Shown piece by piece: positions 54,443-63,771 of a stretch of 64,000 nt of DNA. Source of the stretch: Aestuariibaculum sediminum (GTDB taxonomy: Bacteria > Bacteroidota > Bacteroidia > Flavobacteriales > Flavobacteriaceae); the NCBI RefSeq assembly GCF_014596945.1, contig NZ_JACVXB010000001.1, positions 1-64,000 on the forward strand, read 5' to 3'. The stretch's first letter is position 1, and the number at the start of each line of letters is the position of its first letter. Below the pieces are notes generated by a model. That model was given only the letters and a program-made list of their open reading frames with translations, ran no database searches and was not told the origin of the DNA. Position numbers and translations under genes: made by a program.

Positions 54443-54988
54443 TTACATTTTTAACAACAGTGATAAATAAAGCACAACAAAAGGCTTGTCTTTTAGACTT
54501 CTTTTAAGCAATTCAATAGCCCGAGATCTTTGCGATTTAACCGTATTTACAGAGATATCCATTTCTTGTGCAATATCTTTATATTTAACACCATCAAGGC
54601 AGGACATTTTGAACACCTTTTTGCATTTATCCGGTAATTCTTCAACAGCATTAAGTAGAATAGCATGAGCTTCTTCTTCAATAATGTATTGATCTTCCTG
54701 AGAGATAGATTCGTAATTTACCGTTTCCAAAGGTATTTCCTTATGGTTATTCCGAAGATAGGCATAACTCCTATTCTTAACCATTGTGTATAAATAAGAT
54801 TTTAAATTGTTAACAGCCTGCAATTCCTTTCTTTTCTCCCATAAATACAACATACAGTCTTCAACAACTTCTTCAGCAACAAATTGATCCTTGACGTACT
54901 TTAAACTAAAAGAAAGTAAACGCGGATACAATGTGTAGTATATTTCCTGAAATTTTATTGCTGTAATTTCTGTATTTTCAGCTATCAA
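54443..54988 (-). CDS. ECF RNA polymerase sigma factor (FecI-like)
   Basis: 181 residues. Sigma region 2 (about 15-85, FQEIYYTLYPRLLSFSLKYV and VEDCMLYLWEKRKEL) and region 4 (about 110-170, LNAVEELPDKCKKVFKMSCL; YKDIAQEMDISVNTVKSQRS) are complete; there is no C-terminal extension. It belongs to the Bacteroidota FecI/ECF group linked to SusCD loci. It heads the minus-strand series sigma - anti-sigma - SusC - SusD and should direct polymerase to the locus once FecR responds to ligand. Confidence 0.94.
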   Translation of the reverse strand: MIAENTEITAIKFQEIYYTLYPRLLSFSLKYVKDQFVAEEVVEDCMLYLWEKRKELQAVNNLKSYLYTMVKNRSYAYLRNNHKEIPLETVNYESISQEDQYIIEEEAHAILLNAVEELPDKCKKVFKMSCLDGVKYKDIAQEMDISVNTVKSQRSRAIELLKRSLKDKPFVVLYLSLLLKM

Positions 54989-55128
54989 CTTGTTTTTTTT
55001 TATTAATTCTAAGGATTTGTTAAATATTTGCTAAATATAAATTAACTTTCGTTAAATCAAAATCTCCATCAAATATTTTTATAAGGTAAGCAAAACCATA
55101 ATTAATACCACTAAACATAAAAAATAAA

Positions 55129-55163
55129 AAAAAAGACCTCACCTAAATGAAGTCTTTTTTTTC
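55129..55163 (-). terminator. Terminator of the outer-membrane barrel gene
   Basis: Stem AGACTTCA/TGAGGTCT with a G-U pair on the minus strand, extended by A/T runs, loop TTTAGG. The G-U (rather than A-C) shows it acts on minus-strand RNA. It is 18 bases past the stop at 55181. Confidence 0.85.
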
Positions 55164-55180
55164 CAATATTTGTAATTACT

Positions 55181-56920
55181 CTAAAAATCGAATTTATAAG
55201 TGGCTCCGGCTAAAGCCTGAAAACTTTGCACTGGAAAGTTTTGCCAGCGTTGATACCCTTGGCTAGCCATATTGTTTAGTTTAGCATAAATAGAAAATTG
55301 CTCTGTAATATGATATCCGGCATGTGCGTTGGCATCGAAATAACTATTTAAGGTAAGTACAACCGGAGGTTCAGCATTCATAAACTCAGACCCTGGTGCT
55401 ATATAGTACTGATCTTTACGCTCTCCTACAAAATAAAGGTTAGCACCTACAAACCAATTCGCATCAATTTGATAATCTAAAAATAAAGATCCTTTAAAAT
55501 CAGGTAAATTCCAGGCTTCAGCTTCATTATCTAAAGAATAAGCGAAATACTGTCCTTTTAAGGCCATGGTAAAGTTTCTATTTAAATCTACACTTAATTC
55601 ACCAGATACTCCGAAGGACTTCATATCATCATATACAATTCCGAATGAATTTCCATACGAATAATCCATTTGATTTTCAGTTTGAATGATATTGTTTCTA
55701 AAAAGTGCCTTGTTTTTATCTGAAATATAATGTCCTGCAAATTTATAACTCATAAAACTGGTTACTTTCCCCTTAATTCCGGCATATGCATTATATAATT
55801 GATCGGTTGGTTGAATGAATAAAGTTGGAGAAACAAACGGATTCTCTTTAGCAAAATCGTAATATGAATTTTGAATTAAATCCCCTTTAATACCTCCATA
55901 AGCTATTAAAACATCATCAACCAAACGGTAACTTGCTGTAATATTTGGATACAAATACAGCTTATTATCGCTCGCTTCCATATCACTCATAAAATAAACC
56001 GAAACCCCCAAATCGAGCGTTAAATCGTCTTGCTTTAACTGATAGGTTGGCGAAACTCCTATTTGAAAATTACTATAATTTAGCCCTGTTTCAGCCGCAT
56101 AACTTCTCTCAAATTTACCGCCCAAATAATCCAATTTAATCTCAGTAGTTATTTCTTCGTAATTTATAGGAATATCTGCGTTACCTTTTAAAACTAATCG
56201 ATTTTCTCCTGATCCTCGATTGTCACCAAAATGCCTAAATAACAAACTTCCTGACTCCAAATACGTATCCTGAAACGACACCTCGCCTCCAAGATGTGCG
56301 TTATTGAATTTATGATCCATAAGAGCCCCATTTAATTGCGCCTGATCTATCTGACTTTCGGGTACACCATACCAATTATAATTTTGATACTGAAAACCAC
56401 CTTCAACCTTCCAGGACATATAGCGTAATTGTGAAGTATAATTCAGGTTTATTTTTGAATCTGAAAAATTATCGTCGAAAACTAAATCTTCAATACCTCC
56501 TCCTGATGAATGATGACTAAAATAACCACCTACAGTTTCATTTCTGCTTAACGCATGATTAACGTACAACTCGCCTAATATCGTTGTATACGAACCAAAA
56601 CCCAAAGTAGCATAATTGTCGAATAACTTTATTGGTTTTGCTTTTTCAATCCCCTCGGCTTTACCTTTTGCAGGTGTAAAAGTTGAAGCCACTGGAAATG
56701 AGAATATATTATATTGAATATCCTTTTTGGTTTCTGTCGTTTCATCATCTAAAGTAGGTACTTCCTTTACTTTAAAAGCATCTGAAATGCTGGGGGTATA
56801 CGGTTTTACTACATCTATTACTCCGGTGTTAAGCGTATCTTTAGGTTTTGTTTGGGCAAATATTGCAGAACCAGTAAATCCTAAGCCTAAACATATAATA
56901 TATTTAACTTGCTTTCGCAT
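55181..56920 (-). CDS. Outer-membrane beta-barrel protein (TonB-receptor-like, no plug)
   Basis: 579 residues from the ATG at 56920 (MRKQVKYIICLGLGFTGSAI). An upstream Met at 57001 would overlap the preceding gene and place 27 extra residues before the signal peptide. After the signal (ending AIFAQ) come a short linker (VVKPYTPSISDAFKVKEVPT) and long alternating beta-strand sequence with many aromatic girdle residues, ending in a terminal Phe (FQALAGATYKFDF). No plug domain is visible. Databases often label such proteins TonB-dependent receptors by barrel similarity. It lies 37 bases after the TPR gene and probably forms a unit with it. Role unknown. Confidence 0.85.
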   Translation of the reverse strand: MRKQVKYIICLGLGFTGSAIFAQTKPKDTLNTGVIDVVKPYTPSISDAFKVKEVPTLDDETTETKKDIQYNIFSFPVASTFTPAKGKAEGIEKAKPIKLFDNYATLGFGSYTTILGELYVNHALSRNETVGGYFSHHSSGGGIEDLVFDDNFSDSKINLNYTSQLRYMSWKVEGGFQYQNYNWYGVPESQIDQAQLNGALMDHKFNNAHLGGEVSFQDTYLESGSLLFRHFGDNRGSGENRLVLKGNADIPINYEEITTEIKLDYLGGKFERSYAAETGLNYSNFQIGVSPTYQLKQDDLTLDLGVSVYFMSDMEASDNKLYLYPNITASYRLVDDVLIAYGGIKGDLIQNSYYDFAKENPFVSPTLFIQPTDQLYNAYAGIKGKVTSFMSYKFAGHYISDKNKALFRNNIIQTENQMDYSYGNSFGIVYDDMKSFGVSGELSVDLNRNFTMALKGQYFAYSLDNEAEAWNLPDFKGSLFLDYQIDANWFVGANLYFVGERKDQYYIAPGSEFMNAEPPVVLTLNSYFDANAHAGYHITEQFSIYAKLNNMASQGYQRWQNFPVQSFQALAGATYKFDF

Positions 56921-56957
56921 ATAGTCTTTATTTTCGTTTTTATAAGATTGATGTTTT

Positions 56958-59900
56958 TTAATTCCCATCTGGTTGTACTGATGAATTTGTTTTTGCTTCA
57001 TTAGCCTTTATAGACTTCAATTCGTTCGTGGCTTCATCGACAACATCACTAAATTCTTTAAAGTTTTCTATAACACTTTCCAAAATATAAGTTGCCTGAA
57101 AAGCATCGTTCAGGGCATAAAAATTCTTAGCCATTAGCACCAAACCTTTAGCGCTATAGTATTTATATCCAGAAAAATCTTTAGCTAATTTTTGCACCGT
57201 AGCATTAGATGCTTCATAAGCACCTTCCTTATGTTTAAAATAGGCATTATAATAAAGGGCTTCAGCGGCAGTTTCGCCCGTTGCAACCGATTCAACTTGA
57301 GTATATGCCAATTTAGCCTTATTTTCATGACCTGTTTTCATGGCTGAACGGGCTATTATAATATGGGCATCGCCCTTAATTTTGTTATCTATTTTAGAAT
57401 TTGTCAGGACTTTTTCAGCATAAGTTACGGCTTCAGAATAGAGCTCTAACTGATAGTTTGCCTTCATTAAGTTTGACTGTGCAAAAACAACATTTTGAGG
57501 AAGACTCGCTTCATCTTCTAGCCGCTTAAGCAGCGGTATCGCCTTCTCCCAATTTTTAGCCTCTAAATGGTATTGCGATAATCGTGATAAAGCTACTTCG
57601 GTAAATTCATTTTGAGGTGTATTGATAACATATTCGTAGTGTGGGGCTGCATTGGCCGCCAAATTTTGTTTGTAATACAATTGTGCCACATAAAAATGCG
57701 CTTGCAATAAATGAATACCGTTTGGAAACTGATTTAAATACCCGTTAAATTGCCTGATAGCTTTATCGGAATTATTATCTAAATACTGCTTTTCAGCAGC
57801 TTCGTAGGTAGCATTATCTAAATCGGCATCGGTAACCTCGACATAGTTTAAGGTTTTCACCCAATTTGCATAATCGTTAACCCGCCCCATATCGATATAA
57901 ATTAATCGCGCTGTGGCCACTGCCTGCACTGCTTCCGGTGTACCTTCGTAGTCGCCTGCTACTTTTTTGAATTTTGTTAAAGCTTGTTCATTCTTATTTC
58001 CATTGTAATAAACCAAGCCTTGTCGTAACAACGATTTTGGCACAAAAGAACTCATACGGTATTCCGAATTTAATCGGTCGTAATAGGCCATGGCTCTATC
58101 AGTTTGGTTAACTTTAACCAAAGTATTTCCTAGTTCATACATGGCATCATCACGCAATTTAGATTTTTGATACTCCAATATAAAATCTTCCAGTTCACGA
58201 ATTTTTTTGGCATCATTGCCTAAATACCCTGCACTTATTGCCTTTTGGAAAAATGCATAGTCAGACTCTGTATTACTTAATTTAATAGCACTTTCGTAGG
58301 CATTAATGGCGTTTTGATAATTACTTGAAACGAAAAAAGCATCTCCCAAACGCAAGTAAGCATCATTCAATCTTACGTTATCGCGTTGCTTAGTTGCAGC
58401 TATAAAAGCGTTAAAGTTTGTTGTAGCTTGGTCGTAATTTTTCAGCTTAAAATAGGTGTAAGCTAAGTTATAATCAATGTTTTCGTATTCCGGCGTCGTG
58501 GTAGCTTCCGCTTGTTGCTTAAATTGTTGAAAACCTATCAAGGCCTCGTCGTAATTGGTTAAATTATAATCGGTTTCTGCTTTCCAAAATGTAGCTCGTG
58601 CTGTGTAATTTGGATCTCTGGGTTCTTTAAGTGAGGCTTCGAACATATTATTAGCCTCTAAAAACAGACTTTCGTTATACAATTCCAGCCCACGGTAAAA
58701 AGCTACCTTTTGATACGCAACTTTATTTTCGAAACTGTTTTTCCCCTCGAGTAATCGAAGCGCTTCCTTATAATTTTTAGACGTGATGTACGAATCGATT
58801 AACAGGGTTTCTATTTCATCTCGATGAGCCGATTTAGGATATTTATCTAAATAACCCGTTAGCACTTGCGGCGCAGACTGGTAGGCATTACCTATTTCAT
58901 AACTAATTTTCGCATAATTTAAGAAGGCATCTTCTTGAATTTTTACATCGAAATCCATTTGAGAGGCATTTCTAAAGGCATTTAATGCCTCTTGCTTTTT
59001 ATCTAGTTTAATATAACTTTCTCCTAAATGATAATAAGCATTTTGGGCAATACTATTCGTCCCTCCAATAATTTTATTGAATTCTGAAACAGCATTTACG
59101 TAATCACCCTGCTTGTAATATGCATACCCTAACTGATAAAAATCGGTATTATTCCATTTGCCTCTTTTTCCTTTATAGGCTTTTAAATAAGGAATAGCTT
59201 CGGCATACTGGTTTAAATTGAAATAACTTTCACCTATAATTTTTGAGAGTTCAGAAACCTCGTCGCGATTACCTTTTTTAAGTTGAGCTTTTGCCAGTTG
59301 AATAGCCTTTTCAAAATTCCCCAATTTAAAATTCAAATCGGCCTGATAATATGATAGTTTTTCCTTGTATTTCTCCTGATGGCTTACTTGATCGAAATAG
59401 GCATTGGCCTGGTTATAATCATCGCCTTCATAGGCCATGTAGCCGATGTAATATTTCGCTTGAGAACCATAGGTCTTAGAACTTTCTACGCGCGATAAAT
59501 ATTTTTTGGCTTCGCTATACTGTTTTGCTGTAAAGGCTGAATAGCCATTATTAAAGTAGAATTTCTCTTTATCACTGTAAGCTAAACCACTTTCATCAAC
59601 TTTCTCATACCATTTCCTTGCATAGGCATATTTCCCGTTCGTAAAATAATAATCTGCCACATCCAAAAAGGCTGTATTACGCTTGGTACTCGTAGGATAG
59701 TCTTCTACAAAATCTTCAACCAAACGATCGGCGTTTTGCTGATTTAATCTTACTGCACAATTAGCAATGTAATACGTACAATCCGATTGTAATCCTTCAT
59801 CTTTATGCTGCTTTTTAACATTAGAAAATAAGGTCTGAGCTGCCATATACTGTTGATTATTATATAAAGACAGTGCCTTTTGATAATCAACCAAATCACT

Positions 59901-59984
59901 TGTGTATGCAGCCGATTGTTGTGCTGAAATTTGATAGCTAAATCCTAAAGCTACAATTACAGCAACACGATTTATTTTAATCAT
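56958..59984 (-). CDS. Large exported tetratricopeptide-repeat protein
   Basis: 1008 residues. Signal peptide 1-21 (ending FSYQISA). Almost the whole protein is TPR/Sel-like helical repeats of about 34 residues, for example ALSLYNNQQYMAAQTLFSNV, FYQLGYAYYKQGDYVNAVSE and YNLAYTYFKLKNYDQATTNF, resembling BamD/YbgF-type periplasmic scaffolds but much longer. The likely location is the periplasm, as a protein-protein scaffold. The adjacent barrel gene suggests an envelope assembly partner. A promoter of the Bacteroidota type is seen upstream (60011-60042). No enzymatic motif is present. Confidence 0.88.
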   Translation of the reverse strand: MIKINRVAVIVALGFSYQISAQQSAAYTSDLVDYQKALSLYNNQQYMAAQTLFSNVKKQHKDEGLQSDCTYYIANCAVRLNQQNADRLVEDFVEDYPTSTKRNTAFLDVADYYFTNGKYAYARKWYEKVDESGLAYSDKEKFYFNNGYSAFTAKQYSEAKKYLSRVESSKTYGSQAKYYIGYMAYEGDDYNQANAYFDQVSHQEKYKEKLSYYQADLNFKLGNFEKAIQLAKAQLKKGNRDEVSELSKIIGESYFNLNQYAEAIPYLKAYKGKRGKWNNTDFYQLGYAYYKQGDYVNAVSEFNKIIGGTNSIAQNAYYHLGESYIKLDKKQEALNAFRNASQMDFDVKIQEDAFLNYAKISYEIGNAYQSAPQVLTGYLDKYPKSAHRDEIETLLIDSYITSKNYKEALRLLEGKNSFENKVAYQKVAFYRGLELYNESLFLEANNMFEASLKEPRDPNYTARATFWKAETDYNLTNYDEALIGFQQFKQQAEATTTPEYENIDYNLAYTYFKLKNYDQATTNFNAFIAATKQRDNVRLNDAYLRLGDAFFVSSNYQNAINAYESAIKLSNTESDYAFFQKAISAGYLGNDAKKIRELEDFILEYQKSKLRDDAMYELGNTLVKVNQTDRAMAYYDRLNSEYRMSSFVPKSLLRQGLVYYNGNKNEQALTKFKKVAGDYEGTPEAVQAVATARLIYIDMGRVNDYANWVKTLNYVEVTDADLDNATYEAAEKQYLDNNSDKAIRQFNGYLNQFPNGIHLLQAHFYVAQLYYKQNLAANAAPHYEYVINTPQNEFTEVALSRLSQYHLEAKNWEKAIPLLKRLEDEASLPQNVVFAQSNLMKANYQLELYSEAVTYAEKVLTNSKIDNKIKGDAHIIIARSAMKTGHENKAKLAYTQVESVATGETAAEALYYNAYFKHKEGAYEASNATVQKLAKDFSGYKYYSAKGLVLMAKNFYALNDAFQATYILESVIENFKEFSDVVDEATNELKSIKANEAKTNSSVQPDGN

Positions 59985-60010
59985 TAACGATTCGTTTTTT
60001 AATTTGAAAT

Positions 60011-60042
60011 CAAAGATAATTTATATAAAAACTATAACGCAA
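60011..60042 (-). promoter_or_regulatory. Promoter of the TPR gene (TTG-N21-TATCTTTG)
   Basis: TATCTTTG (60018-60011) matches TAnnTTTG, with a TTG (60042-60040) 21 bases upstream and the ATG 26 bases downstream. Confidence 0.55.
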
Positions 60043-60205
60043 GAATCGTGCTATAATTATAAACTGAGTTATCAAAAACATAAAAAATCAAAATTACTTG
60101 ATGCACAATATAATCCGTCCTTAAAAGTTTTAAACTATAATTTTTATGTTTTAACTTATTAATAATACATTTACATCTCAATAACTACATTATCAATTTA
60201 AACCT

Positions 60206-60889
60206 ATGTCAAACCCGATTTTACAATTAAAAAACGCTTCGATTTTTCAAGGTGACAGCTTAGTGTTATCCAATATAAATGTTGAAATTAACAAAGGGGA
60301 TTTTGTGTATTTAATTGGAAAAACCGGCACTGGTAAAAGTAGTTTTATGAAAACACTATATGGCGATTTACCGCTTACCAAAGGCGAAGGTCATATTGTT
60401 GATTTCAAGCTTAATGGTTTAAAAGAAAAAGAAATTCCATTTTTACGACGTAAATTAGGCGTTGTATTTCAGGATTTTAAATTACTTACAGACCGCACGA
60501 TTAACGATAACCTGCTATTCGTTTTAAAAGCAACTGGCTGGAAAGACAAACAGGAAATGAAAACCAGAATTGAAGAGGTTTTGGCAAAAGTAGGCATGAG
60601 TACCAAAGGGTTTAAATTTCCTCATGAACTCTCGGGAGGAGAGCAACAACGTGTCGCCATTGCAAGAGCTTTACTAAATAATCCAGAACTCATTCTTGCC
60701 GACGAACCTACGGGAAATTTAGATCCTCAAACCAGTATTGAAGTGATGGAAGTACTTCAAGATATCAACAAAAACGGGAACACCATATTAATGGCCACAC
60801 ACGATTATGCATTATTACTTAAATACCCGAGTAAAACTTTAAAATGCGACGAGAATCAGGTTTATGAAGTTGTGCAACGGAAAGGGTAA
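60206..60889 (+). CDS. ftsE: Cell division ATP-binding protein FtsE
   Basis: 227 residues, the normal FtsE length. Walker A is G38-KTGTGKS-S46, the signature LSGGEQQR is at 142-149 and Walker B with the catalytic Glu is [11 protein letters not shown] (D166, E167); the Q-loop (VVFQDFKLL) and H-switch (ATHDYALL) are intact. With FtsX it forms the ABC complex that controls peptidoglycan hydrolases at the septum. No ftsX gene is adjacent, so assignment rests on similarity ([19 protein letters not shown]) and length. Its last 28 bases overlap the end of a convergent glycosyltransferase gene. Confidence 0.9.
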   Translation: MSNPILQLKNASIFQGDSLVLSNINVEINKGDFVYLIGKTGTGKSSFMKTLYGDLPLTKGEGHIVDFKLNGLKEKEIPFLRRKLGVVFQDFKLLTDRTINDNLLFVLKATGWKDKQEMKTRIEEVLAKVGMSTKGFKFPHELSGGEQQRVAIARALLNNPELILADEPTGNLDPQTSIEVMEVLQDINKNGNTILMATHDYALLLKYPSKTLKCDENQVYEVVQRKG

Positions 60890-61617
60890 TTTTTTAACCC
60901 AAATTTTATTGCAGATATCATAATAAAAATTGGCATAAACAAAACGGATGAAGCTCTTGTTTTCAAGCAGGCTTCTTCCTTATACAACCTATAATTATAG
61001 TTTTTAGACAAACCTTGAGTACCACAAAACGCAATCACTTTATCAATTTTCAAAACAGGAACCTGTTTTTTCCATAAGTTAAGATTAAATGCATAATCTG
61101 CTAAAACGCCATACCTCGTATCAAATTGCTCTTTTTTAAAAACATTCTTATTATAAAAAATACCTTGATGAGGTAATGTATTTCTTAACCAAATTTTTTT
61201 TGACCAATCTGGTTTAACAAGCCCTTTATTTCTCTTAATTAAAAAAGAATCATCTTTTTTAAATTCATAAATAATCTGGCCTAAAATTAATAGCTTATTA
61301 TTCTCTTTTAAATAGGGAACTATTGATTCTAATAGGTTAAAGTTATAAAATCTATCATCTACCCCCATAAAATACAACCAATCACCTTCCGCCAAAGATA
61401 CTCCTTTATTAAAAGCATCATAAACACCATTATCTGGTTCGGATATGAATTTAATGTCAGTAAATTTATCAGTTAAAGCTTTCAAATTGAAATTTGAAGA
61501 CCCCCCATCAACAACAATTACCTCAAACGACTTAAACGTTTGCTTGGAAACTAATTTTAAACATTCAACAAGTTTATCTATTTGGTTTAAACATGGTATG
61601 ATAATGGATATTTTCAA
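60862..61617 (-). CDS. Glycosyltransferase family 2
   Basis: 251 residues. GT-A fold: N-terminal SIIIPCLNQIDKLVECLKLV, then VIVVDGGSSNFNLKALTDKF, the donor-binding EPDNGVYDAFNKGVSLAEGD and the metal-binding GVDDRF in place of a DxD. It resembles WcaE/colanic-acid-type GT2 enzymes that add sugars to lipid-linked surface polysaccharide. No membrane span is essential; the C-terminal part (LFMPIFIMISAIKFG) is hydrophobic and may be peripheral. It overlaps the 3' end of ftsE by 28 bases on the opposite strand and is divergent from the next glycosyltransferase gene (64 bases between). Confidence 0.9.
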   Translation of the reverse strand: MKISIIIPCLNQIDKLVECLKLVSKQTFKSFEVIVVDGGSSNFNLKALTDKFTDIKFISEPDNGVYDAFNKGVSLAEGDWLYFMGVDDRFYNFNLLESIVPYLKENNKLLILGQIIYEFKKDDSFLIKRNKGLVKPDWSKKIWLRNTLPHQGIFYNKNVFKKEQFDTRYGVLADYAFNLNLWKKQVPVLKIDKVIAFCGTQGLSKNYNYRLYKEEACLKTRASSVLFMPIFIMISAIKFGLKNYPFRCTTS

Positions 61618-61669
61618 ACTGATAAGTTTATTTCTTTTATATTTATAAAATCATTTTTTAATTAATCTC

Positions 61670-61677
61670 CAAATATA
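61670..61677 (-). promoter_or_regulatory. -7 element TATATTTG for the leftward glycosyltransferase
   Basis: TATATTTG fits TAnnTTTG in the 64-base spacer between divergent glycosyltransferase genes, 52 bases before the ATG at 61617. No -33 TTG at proper spacing. Confidence 0.35.
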
Positions 61678-61681
61678 ACAA

Positions 61682-62620
61682 ATGGTTCCCTTCATATCTG
61701 TTGTAATTCCTCTATATAATAAAGAAAAGTACATTAAAGCGACACTTATTAGTGTTTTAAACCAGACATTTAATGATTTTGAAGTTATTATAATTAACGA
61801 TGGAAGTACCGATAGAAGCCTCGAAATTGTAGAAAATATTAAAAACAACAAAATAGCCATTTATACGAACAAAAATCAAGGCCTATCCTTTTCAAGAAAT
61901 TATGGAATAAAAAAAGCCAAAGGAAAATATGTTGCTTTTTTAGATGCCGACGACTTATGGAGGGAAGATTATTTGAAAACAATTTTCAATTTAATTGTCA
62001 TTCATAAAAAGTATAACGTATTTGCCACAAATTTTGGTTTACTAAATCCTAATTATAAACCTAATTTGTATACTAAAACATTTGACAAAAAAAATGTTAA
62101 GATAATATCAGATTATTTTAATATGAATAAAAATATACTTACTCCTAGTTCTATTGTTATTAATAAAAATGTTTTTAAAAACATAGGTTATTTTAATGAA
62201 TCTGTAAATTACGGTGAAGAATACGATTTTTACATTAGATGCTTTAGTAGATACGATTTAATATATTATTCCGAATTTAAGGTATATTACAGAATTAATG
62301 TTCCAAATCAGTTAACAGCGCCTAATAAGAATTTTTATAAAAAATTACCAGACTATGAGATGCTTCTAAAAACTTATGACTGTAAGCACTTAAAAAAATT
62401 CGTTGATTTTGCGCATTATGAGTTAGTTGTATTATATAAGATGGAAAGAAATAAAAAAATGGTTAATTTTTACAAAACTAAAATTAACACCAATAACCTT
62501 AATAAAATACAGAGATTAAAATTTTGGCTACCTATTCCAGCTTTTTATTGGTCTAAACTTATATATAATTGGTTTTCTAACAAATTCATTAATCTTTTAT
62601 ACTTTCTCTTAATAATTTAA
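61682..62620 (+). CDS. Glycosyltransferase family 2
   Basis: 312 residues. GT-A motifs: FISVVIPLYNKEKYIKATLI, VIIINDGSTDRSLEIVENIK, GLSFSRNYGIKKAKGKYVAF and the catalytic-metal motif LDADDLW. A later GEEYDFYIRCF segment suits the acceptor/base region. It probably transfers a sugar in surface polysaccharide synthesis. Codon use is heavily A/T (many AAA, AAT, ATT), more so than the ribosomal genes, which is common in horizontally exchanged polysaccharide loci. It is flanked by glycosyltransferase genes on the opposite strand. Confidence 0.9.
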   Translation: MVPFISVVIPLYNKEKYIKATLISVLNQTFNDFEVIIINDGSTDRSLEIVENIKNNKIAIYTNKNQGLSFSRNYGIKKAKGKYVAFLDADDLWREDYLKTIFNLIVIHKKYNVFATNFGLLNPNYKPNLYTKTFDKKNVKIISDYFNMNKNILTPSSIVINKNVFKNIGYFNESVNYGEEYDFYIRCFSRYDLIYYSEFKVYYRINVPNQLTAPNKNFYKKLPDYEMLLKTYDCKHLKKFVDFAHYELVVLYKMERNKKMVNFYKTKINTNNLNKIQRLKFWLPIPAFYWSKLIYNWFSNKFINLLYFLLII

Positions 62621-62677
62621 ACATTGAAATATAAATTACCTTCATCATAATTAATAAGTTCTAATCCAAACTTATAG

Positions 62678-63769
62678 TTAGTTTTTCTTCAAAACAGCTA
62701 AATACTTCTGCCATTGCTCACTAATGGTTTGTAACGAGTATTTCTCAACACTTTTGAGAGCTTCATTTTTACATCGGAAATAGAGCGTTTCATCATCAAC
62801 CATTCTGTTCATAGCTAAATTTAATGCTTCGAAATTTTGATTTTCTACAAGCAACCCATTATTCTCATGATTTATTATTTCATTAGGTCCAGATTCACAG
62901 TTAAAAGAAACAACAGGTGTTCCGCTAGCTAAAGACTCTATTAACACCCTCGGAAACCCTTCATATTTACTGGATAAGATCAGAAATTTAGCATTTTTCA
63001 TATATTTAAAAGGGTTGTTGTTATAAGGAATCAAATTGACTTTATCTACTAAGTTTAAGTTGGTAATCTCATTTATAATAGATTCCTTTTCTTCTCCTTC
63101 GCCTAAAATATATAATTTAATATTAAACTTTGGCAGTTTAGAATTTGCATAGACTTCTACCAATTGAACAACCTGTTTTACTGACGATAACCTTCCTACA
63201 AATAAAATATATCTATCAATTACTTCAATAGACTCTTTTGCCTTGTTTTGAACAAAACTTATATCGATTGGATTGGGTATAAAATTAACATTTTTAAATC
63301 CAAACTCATATTCTATTTTTTTTTTAATTTCTTGAGAAACCGTATTAATACTCAGATATTTTGAATATAACCATTTTGAAACCATTTTATTATTAGTAAG
63401 ATACCAGTCTACACGAAAACTTCTTACCATATTTATGACATTATCTTTAAAAACAAACATATTAAGTAGTACCTCTCTTAACACGCTTTTTTTCATTCTG
63501 AAATCTAAAACAAAATCAAAATTGTTATCATCTATTACTTGTTTTAGGTTTCTATATTTTTTAAATTTCTTAAAAATTGAATTTGAATGTTCCTTCTTTT
63601 TTTCTAAAACAATCAATTTACCTTTATAAGGATAAACAATATTATTGTTCAAAAGAATAACAAAAACTTTGTGATTTAAATGGGAAAAGATTTTTGATAA
63701 AATACCAGCGGAACGCTCGGCACCCCCACTACTCAATGTTTCAACAAGTATTCCTATTTTATATTTCAT
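62678..63769 (-). CDS. Glycosyltransferase family 4 (GT-B fold)
   Basis: 363 residues. The N-terminal glycine-rich loop is ILVETLSSGGAERSAGILSK. The C-terminal GT1-type donor domain has RYILFVGRLSSVKQVVQLVE, ILGEGEEKESI and the E-x7-E motif in SSKYEGFPRVLIESLASGTP with VVSFNCESGPNEII. It is a retaining glycosyltransferase, probably cytoplasmic face, in LPS or capsule synthesis. It begins 2 bases after the stop of the upstream sulfatase-fold gene, so the two are tightly linked on one transcript. Confidence 0.92.
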   Translation of the reverse strand: MKYKIGILVETLSSGGAERSAGILSKIFSHLNHKVFVILLNNNIVYPYKGKLIVLEKKKEHSNSIFKKFKKYRNLKQVIDDNNFDFVLDFRMKKSVLREVLLNMFVFKDNVINMVRSFRVDWYLTNNKMVSKWLYSKYLSINTVSQEIKKKIEYEFGFKNVNFIPNPIDISFVQNKAKESIEVIDRYILFVGRLSSVKQVVQLVEVYANSKLPKFNIKLYILGEGEEKESIINEITNLNLVDKVNLIPYNNNPFKYMKNAKFLILSSKYEGFPRVLIESLASGTPVVSFNCESGPNEIINHENNGLLVENQNFEALNLAMNRMVDDETLYFRCKNEALKSVEKYSLQTISEQWQKYLAVLKKN

Positions 63770-63771
63770 TT

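Noticed and set aside
56921-57001. Upstream ATG of the outer-membrane barrel gene
   Set aside because: It overlaps the end of the TPR gene and puts a polar stretch before a clear signal peptide that starts at 56920.
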